DNA of 64,000 nt, from NCBI RefSeq assembly GCF_900166625.1, contig NZ_LT800499.1, positions 4,002,541-4,066,540 on the forward strand. Reading direction: 5' to 3'. The position numbers and the translations under genes are program-made. Under the pieces are notes generated by a model. The model had not been told where the DNA came from. It was given only the letters and a program-made list of their open reading frames with translations, and ran no database searches. Of the stretch, positions 33,523 through 42,639 are shown one piece after another. This stretch comes from Halobacillus massiliensis (lineage in GTDB: Bacteria > Bacillota > Bacilli > Bacillales > Halobacillaceae). The first letter of the stretch is position 1. Each line of letters opens with the position of its first letter.

Positions 33523-34404
33523 CTATTCTATTACCTTCATATCTTGGGTGGCAGAATTTTCTTTTAATATCTGGAAGAAGGCTTCTACCTGAGATAAAAT
33601 CTTTTGCTCTGGCTTCACACATGCCCAGGCCACTCTCTGAACAGAGGAGCCATCTACACATACCGGAGCATAAAAGAGGTTTTTGAGATTTTTATCCTTA
33701 CACATGAGACTCCAAGGAAGAACCGTCATGCCCAGGCCCTCTGCCATTAGTTTCTTCGCCACTTCAAAATGGTCTACCTTCATTGTACGGCGTATGTTTA
33801 GTTTTGAAGAATGAAACAGCCAGTTTTCTATTAACTGCTGGTATTCATTGTCTGCTTTAAATTCGATAAACGGCCGTTCTTTAGTGCCGTTTATCTCTTC
33901 GGTATCAAAAATATATAAGGGATCCTTAAATAAAGACAGACATTCCATTCCTTTTAAAGGCTCTCCCCGAACGATTATCACATGAAAATCAGCAGCCCTG
34001 TTCTTAATTTCAGCACTTACAGCAGAAACAAGATCAACTTTTACATCAGGGAACCTCTCGGCATAAGTCCTTAATATTGAAGGAAGGATATGCTGGCTTA
34101 CAAGTGAAGATACACCAAGAGAAAGGGTTCCAGCAACTTTATCTTTGAGTTCAGCCAGCTTCTGTGTAAGCTGTTCTTCTTTAGAAATCAGCTCCAGAGC
34201 ATGCTCTAGCACCGCTTCTCCTTCAGGTGTTAGCACAAGCTGCTTAGGTGTTCTTATAAAGATGGCCGTATTCAGGTGCTCTTCTATATATTTAAGACGT
34301 TGTGTGATCGCAGGCTGAGAGATTAGAGCTTTCTTTGCAGCTGCCCGTATGGTCTTGCAGCGGTAGAGCAAAATGATTAACTCATAGTCTTCTACCCTCA
34401 ACAT
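33523..34404 (-). CDS. LysR-family transcriptional regulator
   Basis: 293 residues. N-terminal winged HTH: LYRCKTIRAAAKKALISQPA followed by ITQRLKYIEEHLNTAIFIRT, a linker helix, then a periplasmic-binding-like effector domain starting GTLSLGVSSLVSQHILP. It is transcribed away from the MFS gene at 34519, 114 bp apart, the typical LysR arrangement in which the regulator controls the divergent gene and binds the shared region. The inducer is unknown. Confidence 0.9.
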   Translation of the reverse strand: MLRVEDYELIILLYRCKTIRAAAKKALISQPAITQRLKYIEEHLNTAIFIRTPKQLVLTPEGEAVLEHALELISKEEQLTQKLAELKDKVAGTLSLGVSSLVSQHILPSILRTYAERFPDVKVDLVSAVSAEIKNRAADFHVIIVRGEPLKGMECLSLFKDPLYIFDTEEINGTKERPFIEFKADNEYQQLIENWLFHSSKLNIRRTMKVDHFEVAKKLMAEGLGMTVLPWSLMCKDKNLKNLFYAPVCVDGSSVQRVAWACVKPEQKILSQVEAFFQILKENSATQDMKVIE

Positions 34405-34518
34405 TTATCCCTCCCTGATAACTTTTTCTTATCACTTAATATTATAATTTAATATTATTTTTATCTCACTTCTTAACGTATGATGAATCTAGAAGAACAA
34501 GTAAGTGAGGTGCAGCAA

Positions 34519-35727
34519 ATGAACCGTATAAATACGTTTAAGCTTATGAGCGGTTATTTCTTATACGAGTGCGGGAGAGCGATGTATTTTGTGCTCGTTA
34601 CCTGGTTTTTATATCAGTGGACAGAGGATGCTATATACACCGGGTTGTTTGTAAGCTTTGGATTCGTACCAGGACTTTTTTCTAATTTGATCTTCGGTGT
34701 ACTTGTCGACCGCTACAATCGAAAACGACTGGCCAGTATCTCTGGAGCAGTAAGTACAGCCATATTAGCACTGCTGCTGCTTTCATTTAAATTCAGCTGG
34801 GTTACTGCCTGGTGGGTGATTTTGACTCACATGCTCCTACAGACGTGCGGCTCATTATTCCGCCCATCTCTGCAGGCATTAGTGGCTGAAGTGTTTGATG
34901 AAAAAGAGCTGCCGAAAATCTTTTCACTTTCCGGCTCAGCCACAATTTCGGGAAGTCTCGCAGGGGCGATGCTCGGAGGGTTATTTTCTACCTTTGCTGC
35001 CATGCCACTGTCTTTAACTCTTGTCATTTTATTATATTCAGTGGCTTTCCTATCTGTCGTACTGTTGGATTATTCACCGATAAGCCGGCAGAAAAAGCAG
35101 TCAGGCTCATTCTTTAAAGAAATGGGGGAGGGCTTTTCATTTTTGAGTACAAATCGAATGCTTTACGGTCTATTTGTCATGCTTATGATCGGTCAGCTTA
35201 CATTCCATACTACTTTAGGTTTTTTATCCGTCTATACGAGCGAGTTCTTACAGCGGTCCTCCGTGATTTATGGGGCATTAGATATGACTTTTTCAATCGG
35301 CGGAATTGCTGCAGGGCTGCTTGGCGCATGGTGGTGGAAACGGATGGAAAATCATCTAGCGGTATACTCTCTCGCGGCAATGGCTGCAGGGCTGCTTATT
35401 ATGAGTCTCACAAAAAGTTTAACCGCTGCTTTTGCAGGGATTCTTCTTGTAGGTTTAGGAACTTCATTTGTTAGAGCCCTTCTCCAATCTGTCCAGCAAA
35501 TAGCTACACCTAAAGAGCTTCAAGGACGTATGGCAAGTCTCCGCATGCTATGTAATCAAAGTTCTGTTGTTATTACAGGCCCTGTCTTTGGACTTATTGC
35601 TAGAAACTACGGGGCAGACCGTGTCTTTCTCACTCTTCTCATTCCTGTATTACTCGGCTTTGTCTGGTCACTATTGCAATCAAGACATCCCCAGTTTATT
35701 AAAATTACATCCCATAAATCTGCGTAA
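34519..35727 (+). CDS. MFS transporter
   Basis: 402 residues from ATG 34519 (MNRINTFKLMSGYFLYECGR), with GTGAGGTG 6 nt upstream; the ATG pair at 34480 lacks a site. About 12 membrane helices, with the family loop VLVDRYNRKRLASIS (A-motif between helices 2 and 3). It resembles the MFS_3/enterobactin-exporter type such as EntS-like drug or siderophore exporters. Divergent LysR gene likely controls it. Ends at a perfect palindrome. Confidence 0.85.
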   Translation: MNRINTFKLMSGYFLYECGRAMYFVLVTWFLYQWTEDAIYTGLFVSFGFVPGLFSNLIFGVLVDRYNRKRLASISGAVSTAILALLLLSFKFSWVTAWWVILTHMLLQTCGSLFRPSLQALVAEVFDEKELPKIFSLSGSATISGSLAGAMLGGLFSTFAAMPLSLTLVILLYSVAFLSVVLLDYSPISRQKKQSGSFFKEMGEGFSFLSTNRMLYGLFVMLMIGQLTFHTTLGFLSVYTSEFLQRSSVIYGALDMTFSIGGIAAGLLGAWWWKRMENHLAVYSLAAMAAGLLIMSLTKSLTAAFAGILLVGLGTSFVRALLQSVQQIATPKELQGRMASLRMLCNQSSVVITGPVFGLIARNYGADRVFLTLLIPVLLGFVWSLLQSRHPQFIKITSHKSA

Positions 35728-35762
35728 GGAGAAGGTATGCTGCCGGCAGCATACCTTCTCCT
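35727..35762. terminator. Perfect 36-bp palindrome after the MFS gene
   Basis: AGGAGAAGGTATGCTGCC is immediately followed by its exact reverse complement, 18 bp per arm with no loop. It begins at the last base of the MFS stop codon. No T run follows, so termination would have to rely on the stem alone; it could also be a binding site or a residue of a former element. Confidence 0.55.
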
Positions 35763-35782
35763 AAATTGTATGATAAGTAGGG

Positions 35783-35875
35783 CTATCTTGTTTCTTCTTT
35801 TGGTGTTTTATAAACTTTCTCGACCTCAATGCCCAGTGTCTTTAAGTAATCGACGATCTGGTCCAGGCTTTTCAT
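35783..35875 (-). CDS. Possible 30-residue small protein
   Basis: MKSLDQIVDYLKTLGIEVEK followed by VYKTPKEETR, started by an ATG with TGAGGTG 6 nt upstream. Helical N-half and a charged tail look natural. It lies alone between the MFS palindrome and a LysR gene. No homologue recognised. Confidence 0.4.
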   Translation of the reverse strand: MKSLDQIVDYLKTLGIEVEKVYKTPKEETR

Positions 35876-36025
35876 AGTTTCACCTCATGTATTTTAGAAT
35901 TGATTAGAAATCAAGATCTAACTTTTATACGGCTGGCTGTTTAAAAGGTTTCACTTTTTTCTCTACCTAACCTTACCCCAAATTCTTTACCTATATTCAA
36001 TTAATAGCACATTTCCATAGTTTTT

Positions 36026-36916
36026 CTACAATTCCTTTGTAAAATTTTCAAGCAGCTGTATAAAAACTGAAACATTTTTGGAAATTTCTCTTTCATTCAC
36101 TGGGAAAACGCATGAAAAAAAGCGCGATGCCGTTTTAATAAAAGGAATGGGCAGGATAAGAGATTCCACGTGGGACTGCTCTACCACCGTACGAGAGATA
36201 ACCGAAAGGCCTAAGCCTTGTTTGACCCCTTCAATCACCCCATGATTGCTTCCGATCGTTATGATTTTCCCTGGGCTGATGTTGTAATTTGCAAGTATTG
36301 ACTCCATTACCGCTCTCGTGCCAGATCCCTCCTCCCTGCTGACCCATGTGTGGCTCTGCAAGTCATCAAAGGTGATCTCTCCTTTATCCCGTAGCGGGTG
36401 AAATTCTGGCACCACAATTACCATTTCATCTTCTTTAAAAGGAAACGAGGATAACTCTTTTTTATCCACTTTGCCTTCTACTAATCCTATATCTAACTCA
36501 TGGTGTAAAATCCCACGGTTGATCTGTTCCGTATTTTTGATCGTAACATTTAAGTCTACAGATGGGTAAGTTTCATCAAAAGCTTTTAGTAAGTAAGGAA
36601 GGATATATTCTCCTACCGTATAACTGGCGCCAATTCTAATCGTTCCTCTTATCTGATTATGGTACTCCTGGACTTCTACTCTCGCTTTCTGAAGAATACC
36701 CAGCATCTGTCTTGCCCGTTCATATACAATCTCCCCTGTCTGTGTCGGCTGAAACCGCTTAGGCGACCGGTCGATTAACGTTGTTTGGAAGTATTCTTCT
36801 AAATTTCTAATGTGAAAGCTTACGGACGGCTGGGACATGTTTAAGTGCCTGGAAGCTTTTGTAAAGCTTTTCAGCTCAATGACTTTTATATAGGTCTGCA
36901 AAGATTCAATATCCAT
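36026..36916 (-). CDS. LysR-family regulator, CysL/CysB-like
   Basis: 296 residues. HTH: IKVIELKSFTKASRHLNMSQ followed by PSVSFHIRNLEEYFQTTLIDR; then effector domain GTIRIGASYTVGEYILPYLL with the typical GIGLVEG-type strand HELDIGLVEGKV and GSNHGVIEGVKQGLGLSVISR. It resembles Bacillus CysL (YwfK) and the E. coli YeiE group. Divergent from a YeiH-type transporter at 37030, 113 bp apart, which it probably activates. Sulfur or lysine ligands are only guesses. Confidence 0.88.
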   Translation of the reverse strand: MDIESLQTYIKVIELKSFTKASRHLNMSQPSVSFHIRNLEEYFQTTLIDRSPKRFQPTQTGEIVYERARQMLGILQKARVEVQEYHNQIRGTIRIGASYTVGEYILPYLLKAFDETYPSVDLNVTIKNTEQINRGILHHELDIGLVEGKVDKKELSSFPFKEDEMVIVVPEFHPLRDKGEITFDDLQSHTWVSREEGSGTRAVMESILANYNISPGKIITIGSNHGVIEGVKQGLGLSVISRTVVEQSHVESLILPIPFIKTASRFFSCVFPVNEREISKNVSVFIQLLENFTKEL

Positions 36917-37029
36917 TGTCGCACCCCATTATTAAAATTATTAATCGTTGTCATTATAAAGTTCTATTTTACTAATACAAAAGGCGTTCGTATAGTGAGA
37001 ATAGATCATAAATCAAAGTGGGTTAAAGT

Positions 37030-38031
37030 ATGAACTTATTAATATTTAGACAGAATTCCTTCCTCCCAGGTGTGTTACTTACTTTTGTGCTTGCAGGGGT
37101 CGGCTTTCTGCTCGCCAAACTTCCTATCCTCCAGCAGGTAGGTCCGCTGGCCGTTACGATAGCTATTGCAGTCTTATTTCGTCATTTTTTCGGTATTCCG
37201 GAGATTTTTAATAAAGGCGCGAAATTCTCGGCAAAACGTTTACTCCGGGCAGCTATTATACTATTTGGACTGCAGTTAAATGTTCAGCTTATTATGGCTG
37301 AAGGCTTTCCTCTCCTTCTTCGTGACTTACTCGTTATTTTATTCAGTATTGGAACGATGATGGTGTTAGCTAAATGGCTGAAAGCTGATCGAGGGCTGTC
37401 CTTGTTACTTGGAATCGGAACCGGGATCTGCGGAGCGTCTGCCATTGCAGCTGTTTCTCCTATTTTAGGGGCCAAAGAGAAAGATACGGCTCTTAGTGCA
37501 GGGATCATCTCTATAATAGGCACCTTCTTCGCAATCGCTTATACACTCCTCCGCCCCTTTCTTCCTGTAGAGGCAGAAGCCTATGGAATGTGGGCAGGCT
37601 TAAGTTTACATGAAGTCGCCCATGCGGTGCTGGCAGGTGAATCCGGCGGAGAAGAAAGTCTTTCCATGGCGTTATTAGCCAAGCTTGGACGTGTTTTCTT
37701 GTTGGTACCTTTTAGTTTACTCTTAATTGCTCTGATGAAACGCCACCAGGATAAAAACACTTCCACTCAGATTCCCTTTCCCTGGTTTTTAATTGGATTT
37801 ATTTTAATGAGTATAGCTGGAAGCTTTATCGTCACACCTTATATGCCGAACGCTTCCTCCTTTTTAAATCTCTCATCATCTGTTACTTCCTTTGTGTTAA
37901 CTATGGCTATGGCAGGCCTTGGTTTAAATGTGAGTCTTAAGGACCTTACCGAGCGCGCCTGGAAACCTATTCTCGCCGTTTCAGCTACTTCTATTCTCTT
38001 ATCTATCATAACTGCACTGATTGTCTTTTAA
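37030..38031 (+). CDS. yeiH: YeiH family (UPF0324) putative sulfate/sulfonate exporter
   Basis: 333 residues, about ten membrane helices. Family motifs are FNKGAKFSAKRLLRAAIILFG, LGIGTGICGASAIAAVSPIL and LHEVAHAVLAG, plus MAGLGLNVSLKDL near the end. Often encoded next to a LysR gene, as here. Members are annotated as sulfate exporters, but the substrate of the Firmicute proteins is unproven. Weak ribosome site (AAAGTGGG). Ends before a bidirectional terminator. Confidence 0.85.
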   Translation: MNLLIFRQNSFLPGVLLTFVLAGVGFLLAKLPILQQVGPLAVTIAIAVLFRHFFGIPEIFNKGAKFSAKRLLRAAIILFGLQLNVQLIMAEGFPLLLRDLLVILFSIGTMMVLAKWLKADRGLSLLLGIGTGICGASAIAAVSPILGAKEKDTALSAGIISIIGTFFAIAYTLLRPFLPVEAEAYGMWAGLSLHEVAHAVLAGESGGEESLSMALLAKLGRVFLLVPFSLLLIALMKRHQDKNTSTQIPFPWFLIGFILMSIAGSFIVTPYMPNASSFLNLSSSVTSFVLTMAMAGLGLNVSLKDLTERAWKPILAVSATSILLSIITALIVF

Positions 38032-38089
38032 GAAAATATTCTAAAAGGACTCTCTTTAAGTTTCTACCAATTCTCCAATCATAAAAATC

Positions 38090-38121
38090 AAAAAGAAGAA
38101 CCATTCCTGGTTCTTCTTTTT
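38090..38121. terminator. Bidirectional terminator
   Basis: AAAAAGAAGAACC pairs perfectly with GGTTCTTCTTTTT, 6 nt loop, between two convergent genes. Confidence 0.85.
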
Positions 38122-39274
38122 AATCTGTTTCGTTGTATTGATTATCCGGCGCGGCGAATTTATTAAACCTGCGTTTAAACCATATAAACATATAAACAAC
38201 GACCACTTTAATAATCGCATAGCCTGGTATAGCTACAATGATTCCCAGAATACCAAAAACGTGGCCGGCTGTAAGAAGGACAAAGATGATCGTAACCGGA
38301 TGAATGTGAAGTCTTTTCCCCATAATTTGAGGAGAAATAAACTTACCCTCAAGCAGCTGGACAACCGTCCAAACTATCGCTAATTTCACTAGCATGAAAG
38401 GAGAGGTCACAATAGCGATGATCAAGGCAGGTGTTATAGCAATCACCGGCCCCAAATAAGGAACAACACTCGTAACGCTGGCAATTGCAGCAAGCAAAAG
38501 GGCATAGTCCAGTCCTATAATTAAGAAACCGATATACATCATTATTCCAATACAGAAACTTACGATGATCTGCCCTTGAATATAAGCACTCAGCTGATGA
38601 TCGATACCTTTAAAAACATTGGAAAGCTCTGGACGAAGTTTTGGAGGGAAGACTTTTAAAATCATATTTGGAAACTTCTCTCCATCTTTTAATAAGTAGA
38701 AAAGAATAAAAGGAAGCGTCAACAGAGCAATAATTACATTAGTGAGAGTGGTTATAAAAGTTGTGAGACCTTCTACAGTATTTCCTACATAGGTCGAAAG
38801 GTTATTGGAAATCTGATCGAGCGTCCCTCCAAGATCTTCAAATAAGTTATAGTAATAATCAGCAAAGATAGAGTTCCTCAGCCATTGATCGATAGAGTAT
38901 GCAAGTTCCATCAAATAATCCGGAAGCTCTTCAACAAGACTTATAAGCTGTCTTTCCAAAAAGGGAATAATTAAGAAAATAATTAAGGTAATCAGCCCGG
39001 CTACTATAGCCAGTGTAATTAAAATCCCCCATACTCTCTTTATTCTAACCTTTTCTAATAACCCGATAATTGGCCGCAGCAAATAATAAACCACAACAGT
39101 AAAAATAACCGATAATGCGATCGTTTCAAAAAAAGCGACGATCGGTAGGAAAATAAACGAAACTTGAGAATAAATGAACAAATTCAGCCCGATAAACAGA
39201 AGCACTCCTAATATGTACAAAAGATTCTTTCCTCCAAAGAACCTAATGAGCGGAGTGGATTCCCATTTTTCCAT
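38120..39274 (-). CDS. AI-2E transporter family protein (PerM/TqsA-like)
   Basis: 384 residues with about eight membrane helices. Family landmarks: YYLLRPIIGLLEK, LPFILFYLLKDGEKF, LSAYIQGQIIVSFCIGI and GPVIAITPALIIAIVTSP...VQLLEGKFISPQIMGKRLHIHP. Members export quorum-sensing AI-2 or act as ion antiporters. The Bacillaceae forms (YtvI, YueF) have no proven substrate. AAAGAAAGAGGGAAG precedes the ATG. Single gene. Confidence 0.88.
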   Translation of the reverse strand: MEKWESTPLIRFFGGKNLLYILGVLLFIGLNLFIYSQVSFIFLPIVAFFETIALSVIFTVVVYYLLRPIIGLLEKVRIKRVWGILITLAIVAGLITLIIFLIIPFLERQLISLVEELPDYLMELAYSIDQWLRNSIFADYYYNLFEDLGGTLDQISNNLSTYVGNTVEGLTTFITTLTNVIIALLTLPFILFYLLKDGEKFPNMILKVFPPKLRPELSNVFKGIDHQLSAYIQGQIIVSFCIGIMMYIGFLIIGLDYALLLAAIASVTSVVPYLGPVIAITPALIIAIVTSPFMLVKLAIVWTVVQLLEGKFISPQIMGKRLHIHPVTIIFVLLTAGHVFGILGIIVAIPGYAIIKVVVVYMFIWFKRRFNKFAAPDNQYNETD

Positions 39275-39314
39275 AATGCTTCCCTCTTTCTTTCCAAACC
39301 TTATGTCCCTATGT

Positions 39315-39345
39315 AAAAACGCGCCTGATAATAAGACGCGTTTTT
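39315..39345 (-). terminator. Terminator of the 29-residue protein gene
   Basis: AAAAACGCG (39315-39323) pairs with CGCGTTTTT (39337-39345), just after the stop of the small gene at 39348. Confidence 0.75.
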
Positions 39346-39347
39346 CT

Positions 39348-39437
39348 TTATTTCGTGCGGCGATTTCTCATAAATTTTCTAATATACGGATAGACGATGG
39401 GACCATATTTCATTAACCGCTTAATCAGCCTTCCCAT
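39348..39437 (-). CDS. Small basic protein of 29 residues
   Basis: MGRLIKRLMKYGPIVYPYIR followed by KFMRNRRTK. It starts with an ATG 7 nt after GCAGGAGG, the strongest ribosome site in the area, and ends at its own terminator. Highly basic amphipathic helix, probably membrane-associated. I recall similar short basic proteins as hypothetical genes in Bacillus, but no function is known. Confidence 0.65.
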   Translation of the reverse strand: MGRLIKRLMKYGPIVYPYIRKFMRNRRTK

Positions 39438-39512
39438 TTTTAAAACCTCCTGCTTTAAAATAAACTATAATAAGAGTTTTCCCTTAAGGTCTATTTCTAA
39501 AACTTATTTACC

Positions 39513-40529
39513 TTATCCTACAATTTTATAATAAAGACGACGTGCTGCCGTTATGTCCTTTGTCCCATGAATAAGGACTCGGCCATCTCTAAAAAAGACA
39601 AACCTGTAACCTTCACGTTTAAAAGAAAGTAAAAAAGGATTTTCTTCTATTTCCGTTTCCGGCAAGCTCTCCTTCAACTTATTAAAATCTCGCTCCATTT
39701 TTCTTGGCGGACGGATTTGTACAGTGTCTCTGCCGCAAAGGACTGCGGATTTCGTCTGGTTTGCCTGCTGCATAAAAGGATAGTCAGCCTTTGAACCACA
39801 GGAAGGACAATCTTCCCTCTTAGCATGCTGGACTGCTATCCCTGTATAGGAGTGTTTCCACATATCGAATATAATCAGTTTTTTATAAAGCGCCTTTACA
39901 TCATCAACAAGCAGCTTTAAGGCTTCAGCCACCTGATGGGCTGCCGTCATCTGGACAGCCGGGCTGATTACTCCGACAGTATCGCAAGTCGCTCCCCCGA
40001 GTGGAACCTGGCCCATTAAACAGTGTAAACAAGGTGTTTTACCTGGAACAATAGTATAACTCATTCCGTGGCTGCCTGCGCAGCCGCCGTATATCCAGGG
40101 CACTTGATGCTTCTGGCACACATCATTAATCAGCATCCTTGTATCAAAGTTATCCGTTGCATCTATCAGAACATCAACCTCTTGTATTAGTTCCTCAAGT
40201 TCCTCACGCTGGACATCCATAATGCAGGAATGATAAAAAACATCTGTATTTACCTCTTTCAATCTTTTCTCAGCAGCTACAGCTTTAGGCATCCTTTTTT
40301 CAGCATCTGTTTCGGTAAAAAGCTGCTGACGCTGTAGATTGCTCCACTCCACGTAGTCGCGGTCAACTATAGTAAGTCTGCCGATGCCAGCGCGGGCCAG
40401 CTGCTCGGCATTACTCGTCCCGAGTGCTCCTGCTCCTATAATAAGTACATGCTTGTCCCGAATTTTTCGCTGTCCTTCTAAACCAATTGGCGAAAAAAGC
40501 TCTTGACGTGAATAACGGTCATTGGCCAT
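39513..40529 (-). CDS. ThiF/MoeB family adenylyltransferase (E1-like)
   Basis: 338 residues. E1-like enzyme that adenylates the C-terminus of a small sulfur carrier (ThiS or MoaD). ATP site: HVLIIGAGALGTSNAEQLARAGIG, TIVDRDYVEWSNLQRQQLF, VDVLIDATDNFDTRMLIND; zinc cysteines PCLHCLMG and CPSCGS; a Cys in GATCDTVGVISP. A ~90-residue C-terminal extension follows the zinc site and ends KIVG. No thi or moa genes are adjacent, so whether it acts in thiamine or molybdopterin synthesis is not clear from context. Confidence 0.9.
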   Translation of the reverse strand: MANDRYSRQELFSPIGLEGQRKIRDKHVLIIGAGALGTSNAEQLARAGIGRLTIVDRDYVEWSNLQRQQLFTETDAEKRMPKAVAAEKRLKEVNTDVFYHSCIMDVQREELEELIQEVDVLIDATDNFDTRMLINDVCQKHQVPWIYGGCAGSHGMSYTIVPGKTPCLHCLMGQVPLGGATCDTVGVISPAVQMTAAHQVAEALKLLVDDVKALYKKLIIFDMWKHSYTGIAVQHAKREDCPSCGSKADYPFMQQANQTKSAVLCGRDTVQIRPPRKMERDFNKLKESLPETEIEENPFLLSFKREGYRFVFFRDGRVLIHGTKDITAARRLYYKIVG

Positions 40530-40571
40530 GCGAATCCCCCATCAAACCTTTACTTATATTGTAGCATGTAG

Positions 40572-41363
40572 TTACCTCATCACGCTTCCCCCAGAGATTT
40601 TCAACGATTCGCCGACAATATTTGAGGCCGCATCAGAAAGCAGAAATACGATAGATCTGGCCACTTCTTCAGGTGTACTTAACTTGCCTGATGGAATTCC
40701 GTTTTTCGCCTTCTCCAGCTGTTCTTCATAGCTCCGTCCTTCTCTTTCACCTTTCTTCTTAATTGCCTGCCTTCCCATTTCCGTATCTACAAAACCTGGA
40801 CATACGGAATTAACCCTAATATTATTTTCGACAGCTTCAACAGCCAGTGATTGAGTAAAGCCGGTAAGTGCAAATTTGGATGCACTGTAAGCAATATTGC
40901 TGTGAGTCCCTCTTAGTCCTGATAATGAGGAGATATTTACAATCGATCCTCTGCCTTTTTCTTTCATATGCTTGTAAATCTCTTGTGTTAATAATACCGC
41001 AGAAAAGTAATTAAGCTCCATGACATTACGCAGATCCTCTTCCGATAAAGTCTCTATCGATCCGCCGCCGGAAATCCCTGCAGAATTGACAAGACCAGTG
41101 ATAGGGCCATATTCTTTCTGTGCCTGACTTATGAGCCGGTTACGGTCCTCCCTATCATTTAAATCAGCAGGACAAACGAAGACCTCTCCATTCTTTTCAC
41201 ACTCTTCTTTGAGGTTTTCCAGTTTTTCTTCATTTCTTCCCGTTACGGTTACCTTTGCTCCTGCTTTAACGGCTTCAATGGCTGTATGATAGCCAATCCC
41301 TCCTGTCGCCCCTGTAATAAGAATATGGTTATCCGCCAGTGCTTCTTTTGAAAATAAAGTCAT
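40572..41363 (-). CDS. Short-chain dehydrogenase/reductase (FabG-like)
   Basis: 263 residues from ATG 41363 (MTLFSKEALADNHILITG), preceded by AAGGAGG; the frame is open to 41393. Rossmann motif TGATGGIGYH, GLVNSAGIS, catalytic Ser in IVNISSLSG, Tyr/Lys in AYSASKFAL, and the PGFVDTEM segment. The C-terminal SIVFLLSDAASNIVGESLKISGG is typical of 3-oxoacyl-ACP reductase-like SDRs. Substrate unknown. Single gene, divergent from nothing nearby. Confidence 0.9.
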   Translation of the reverse strand: MTLFSKEALADNHILITGATGGIGYHTAIEAVKAGAKVTVTGRNEEKLENLKEECEKNGEVFVCPADLNDREDRNRLISQAQKEYGPITGLVNSAGISGGGSIETLSEEDLRNVMELNYFSAVLLTQEIYKHMKEKGRGSIVNISSLSGLRGTHSNIAYSASKFALTGFTQSLAVEAVENNIRVNSVCPGFVDTEMGRQAIKKKGEREGRSYEEQLEKAKNGIPSGKLSTPEEVARSIVFLLSDAASNIVGESLKISGGSVMR

Positions 41364-41448
41364 AAAAACATTCCTCCTTTTTGTTTTATCCATTCACTCA
41401 TTAAGCGGAGATGAAACTATCCAATAAAACATTTGGCTAAAAATAAAA

Positions 41449-41485
41449 TAAACGCCTTAACTCTACAATGAGGTTAAGACGTTTA
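41449..41485 (-). terminator. Terminator of the 51-residue protein gene
   Basis: On the minus strand AACGTCTTAACCTC pairs with GAGTTAAGGCGTT (one mismatch, one bulge), then TTATTTTATTTTT follows. It lies 75 bp after the small gene at 41560. Confidence 0.6.
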
Positions 41486-41559
41486 CCCAAGGAACAGCCA
41501 GAGGCTTGTTCTCAAATATTTTAATTATTCTCATAGCTACCGTCACCACTTCTTAAGTC

Positions 41560-41715
41560 TTATTTTCGCTTGTTTTTGCGAAAAGGCGTGAGAAGTTTGC
41601 CGCTTTTCGTGCGCTTCATTTGTTTTGAAGCCACTTGTTCAGATTCCTTAGCTTCCGGGCTGTTTTTGTAATCCTGGTCAAACAGCTCTCGAGCCTTGGA
41701 ATAAAGCATAGTCAT
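41560..41715 (-). CDS. Small basic protein of 51 residues
   Basis: MTMLYSKARELFDQDYKNSP, a Glu-rich middle and a Lys/Arg-rich end (KRTKSGKLLTPFRKNKRK). Ribosome site CTAAGGAGG 7 nt before the ATG; own terminator. The mixed acidic-basic pattern without hydrophobic segments suggests a soluble nucleic-acid-associated or disordered protein. No family recognised. Confidence 0.6.
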   Translation of the reverse strand: MTMLYSKARELFDQDYKNSPEAKESEQVASKQMKRTKSGKLLTPFRKNKRK

Positions 41716-41949
41716 CGTTAACCCTCCTTAGTGATGGTATATAGTACAATTCCCGCTGTGTGCTTCACTAAAACTAAAGAATTTAAGGAAATTTTACGAC
41801 CTATAGAGGGGGTAACGCAATAGTTTTTATAACTTTTTTTTTGACAAAATTCGCCACCTTCTTCTAAGCGGGTGAGGCAGATGATTAGAAGTAAAAACGG
41901 AGTGTCATTATAATAGTAATAATGAGAAATGTATAGGAGGCTAAGATTT

Positions 41950-42510
41950 ATGATCAAAGTCGCAGCTCTAGTCGGCAGCTTTCGGAAAGAATCGTACAAT
42001 ATGAAATTGGCGAAATTCATTCAAGAGCGATATAAAGATCGTTTAGATATCCAAATCATCCCCATCCATGATTTAGCGTTTTACGATCAGGATGTTGAAA
42101 ACGAGGCTCCAGCTTCCGTGCAGCGCTTTAAAGCAGCTGTGGGAGAAGCCGATGCTTTCTTAATTGTAACTCCTGAATTCAACCATTCTATTCCGGGTGT
42201 ATTGAAAAATGCGCTGGATTGGATGTCCCGGGGGGAACGTGAAATGGCGAATAAGGCTGTTTTCATCGCAGGAGCAACCATGGGAGCTCTTGGTACCGTG
42301 CGTGCCCAGATGCAATTGCGTCAAATATTAAACGCACCCGGCATGGGGGCTAACGTACTTCCGGGCAATGAAATTCTCATTGGCGGTGTTCAGAACAAAA
42401 TGGATGAAAACGGCCAATTGACCGATAACCAAACGGCTGAATTTATTGATAAAGTTGTCGATCAATTTATTCCTTTTGCAGAAAGACAGTTAGAAAAAAC
42501 ATATTCGTGA
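41950..42510 (+). CDS. NADPH-dependent FMN reductase family protein
   Basis: 186 residues from ATG 41950, 10 nt after ATAGGAGG; the frame is open to 41929. Flavodoxin-like fold with VAALVGSFRKESYNMKLAKF (FMN phosphate loop), VTPEFNHSIPGVLKNALDWM and GATMGALGTVRAQMQLRQIL. Resembles Bacillus azoreductase/quinone reductase YhdA. Probably a cytosolic NAD(P)H:FMN or quinone reductase. Ends at a strong terminator. Confidence 0.9.
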   Translation: MIKVAALVGSFRKESYNMKLAKFIQERYKDRLDIQIIPIHDLAFYDQDVENEAPASVQRFKAAVGEADAFLIVTPEFNHSIPGVLKNALDWMSRGEREMANKAVFIAGATMGALGTVRAQMQLRQILNAPGMGANVLPGNEILIGGVQNKMDENGQLTDNQTAEFIDKVVDQFIPFAERQLEKTYS

Positions 42511-42514
42511 AGTG

Positions 42515-42552
42515 AAAAGTACAGAAAATTCTATCGTTTTCTGTACTTTTTT
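42515..42552 (+). terminator. Rho-independent terminator of the FMN reductase gene
   Basis: AAAAGTACAGAAAA (42515-42528) pairs perfectly with TTTTCTGTACTTTT (42537-42550), with T run beyond. Confidence 0.85.
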
Positions 42553-42639
42553 ATATGTAAAACACTTCCTATTTTGTTTATTATTATGGAAATCAGGGTA
42601 CCCGCCTAAGTATATTCGGTATAAAAAAGGAATGATGAA

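Noticed and set aside
41718-42020. 100-codon minus-strand ORF opposite the FMN reductase start
   Set aside because: Antisense to the real gene, no ribosome site, low-complexity translation.
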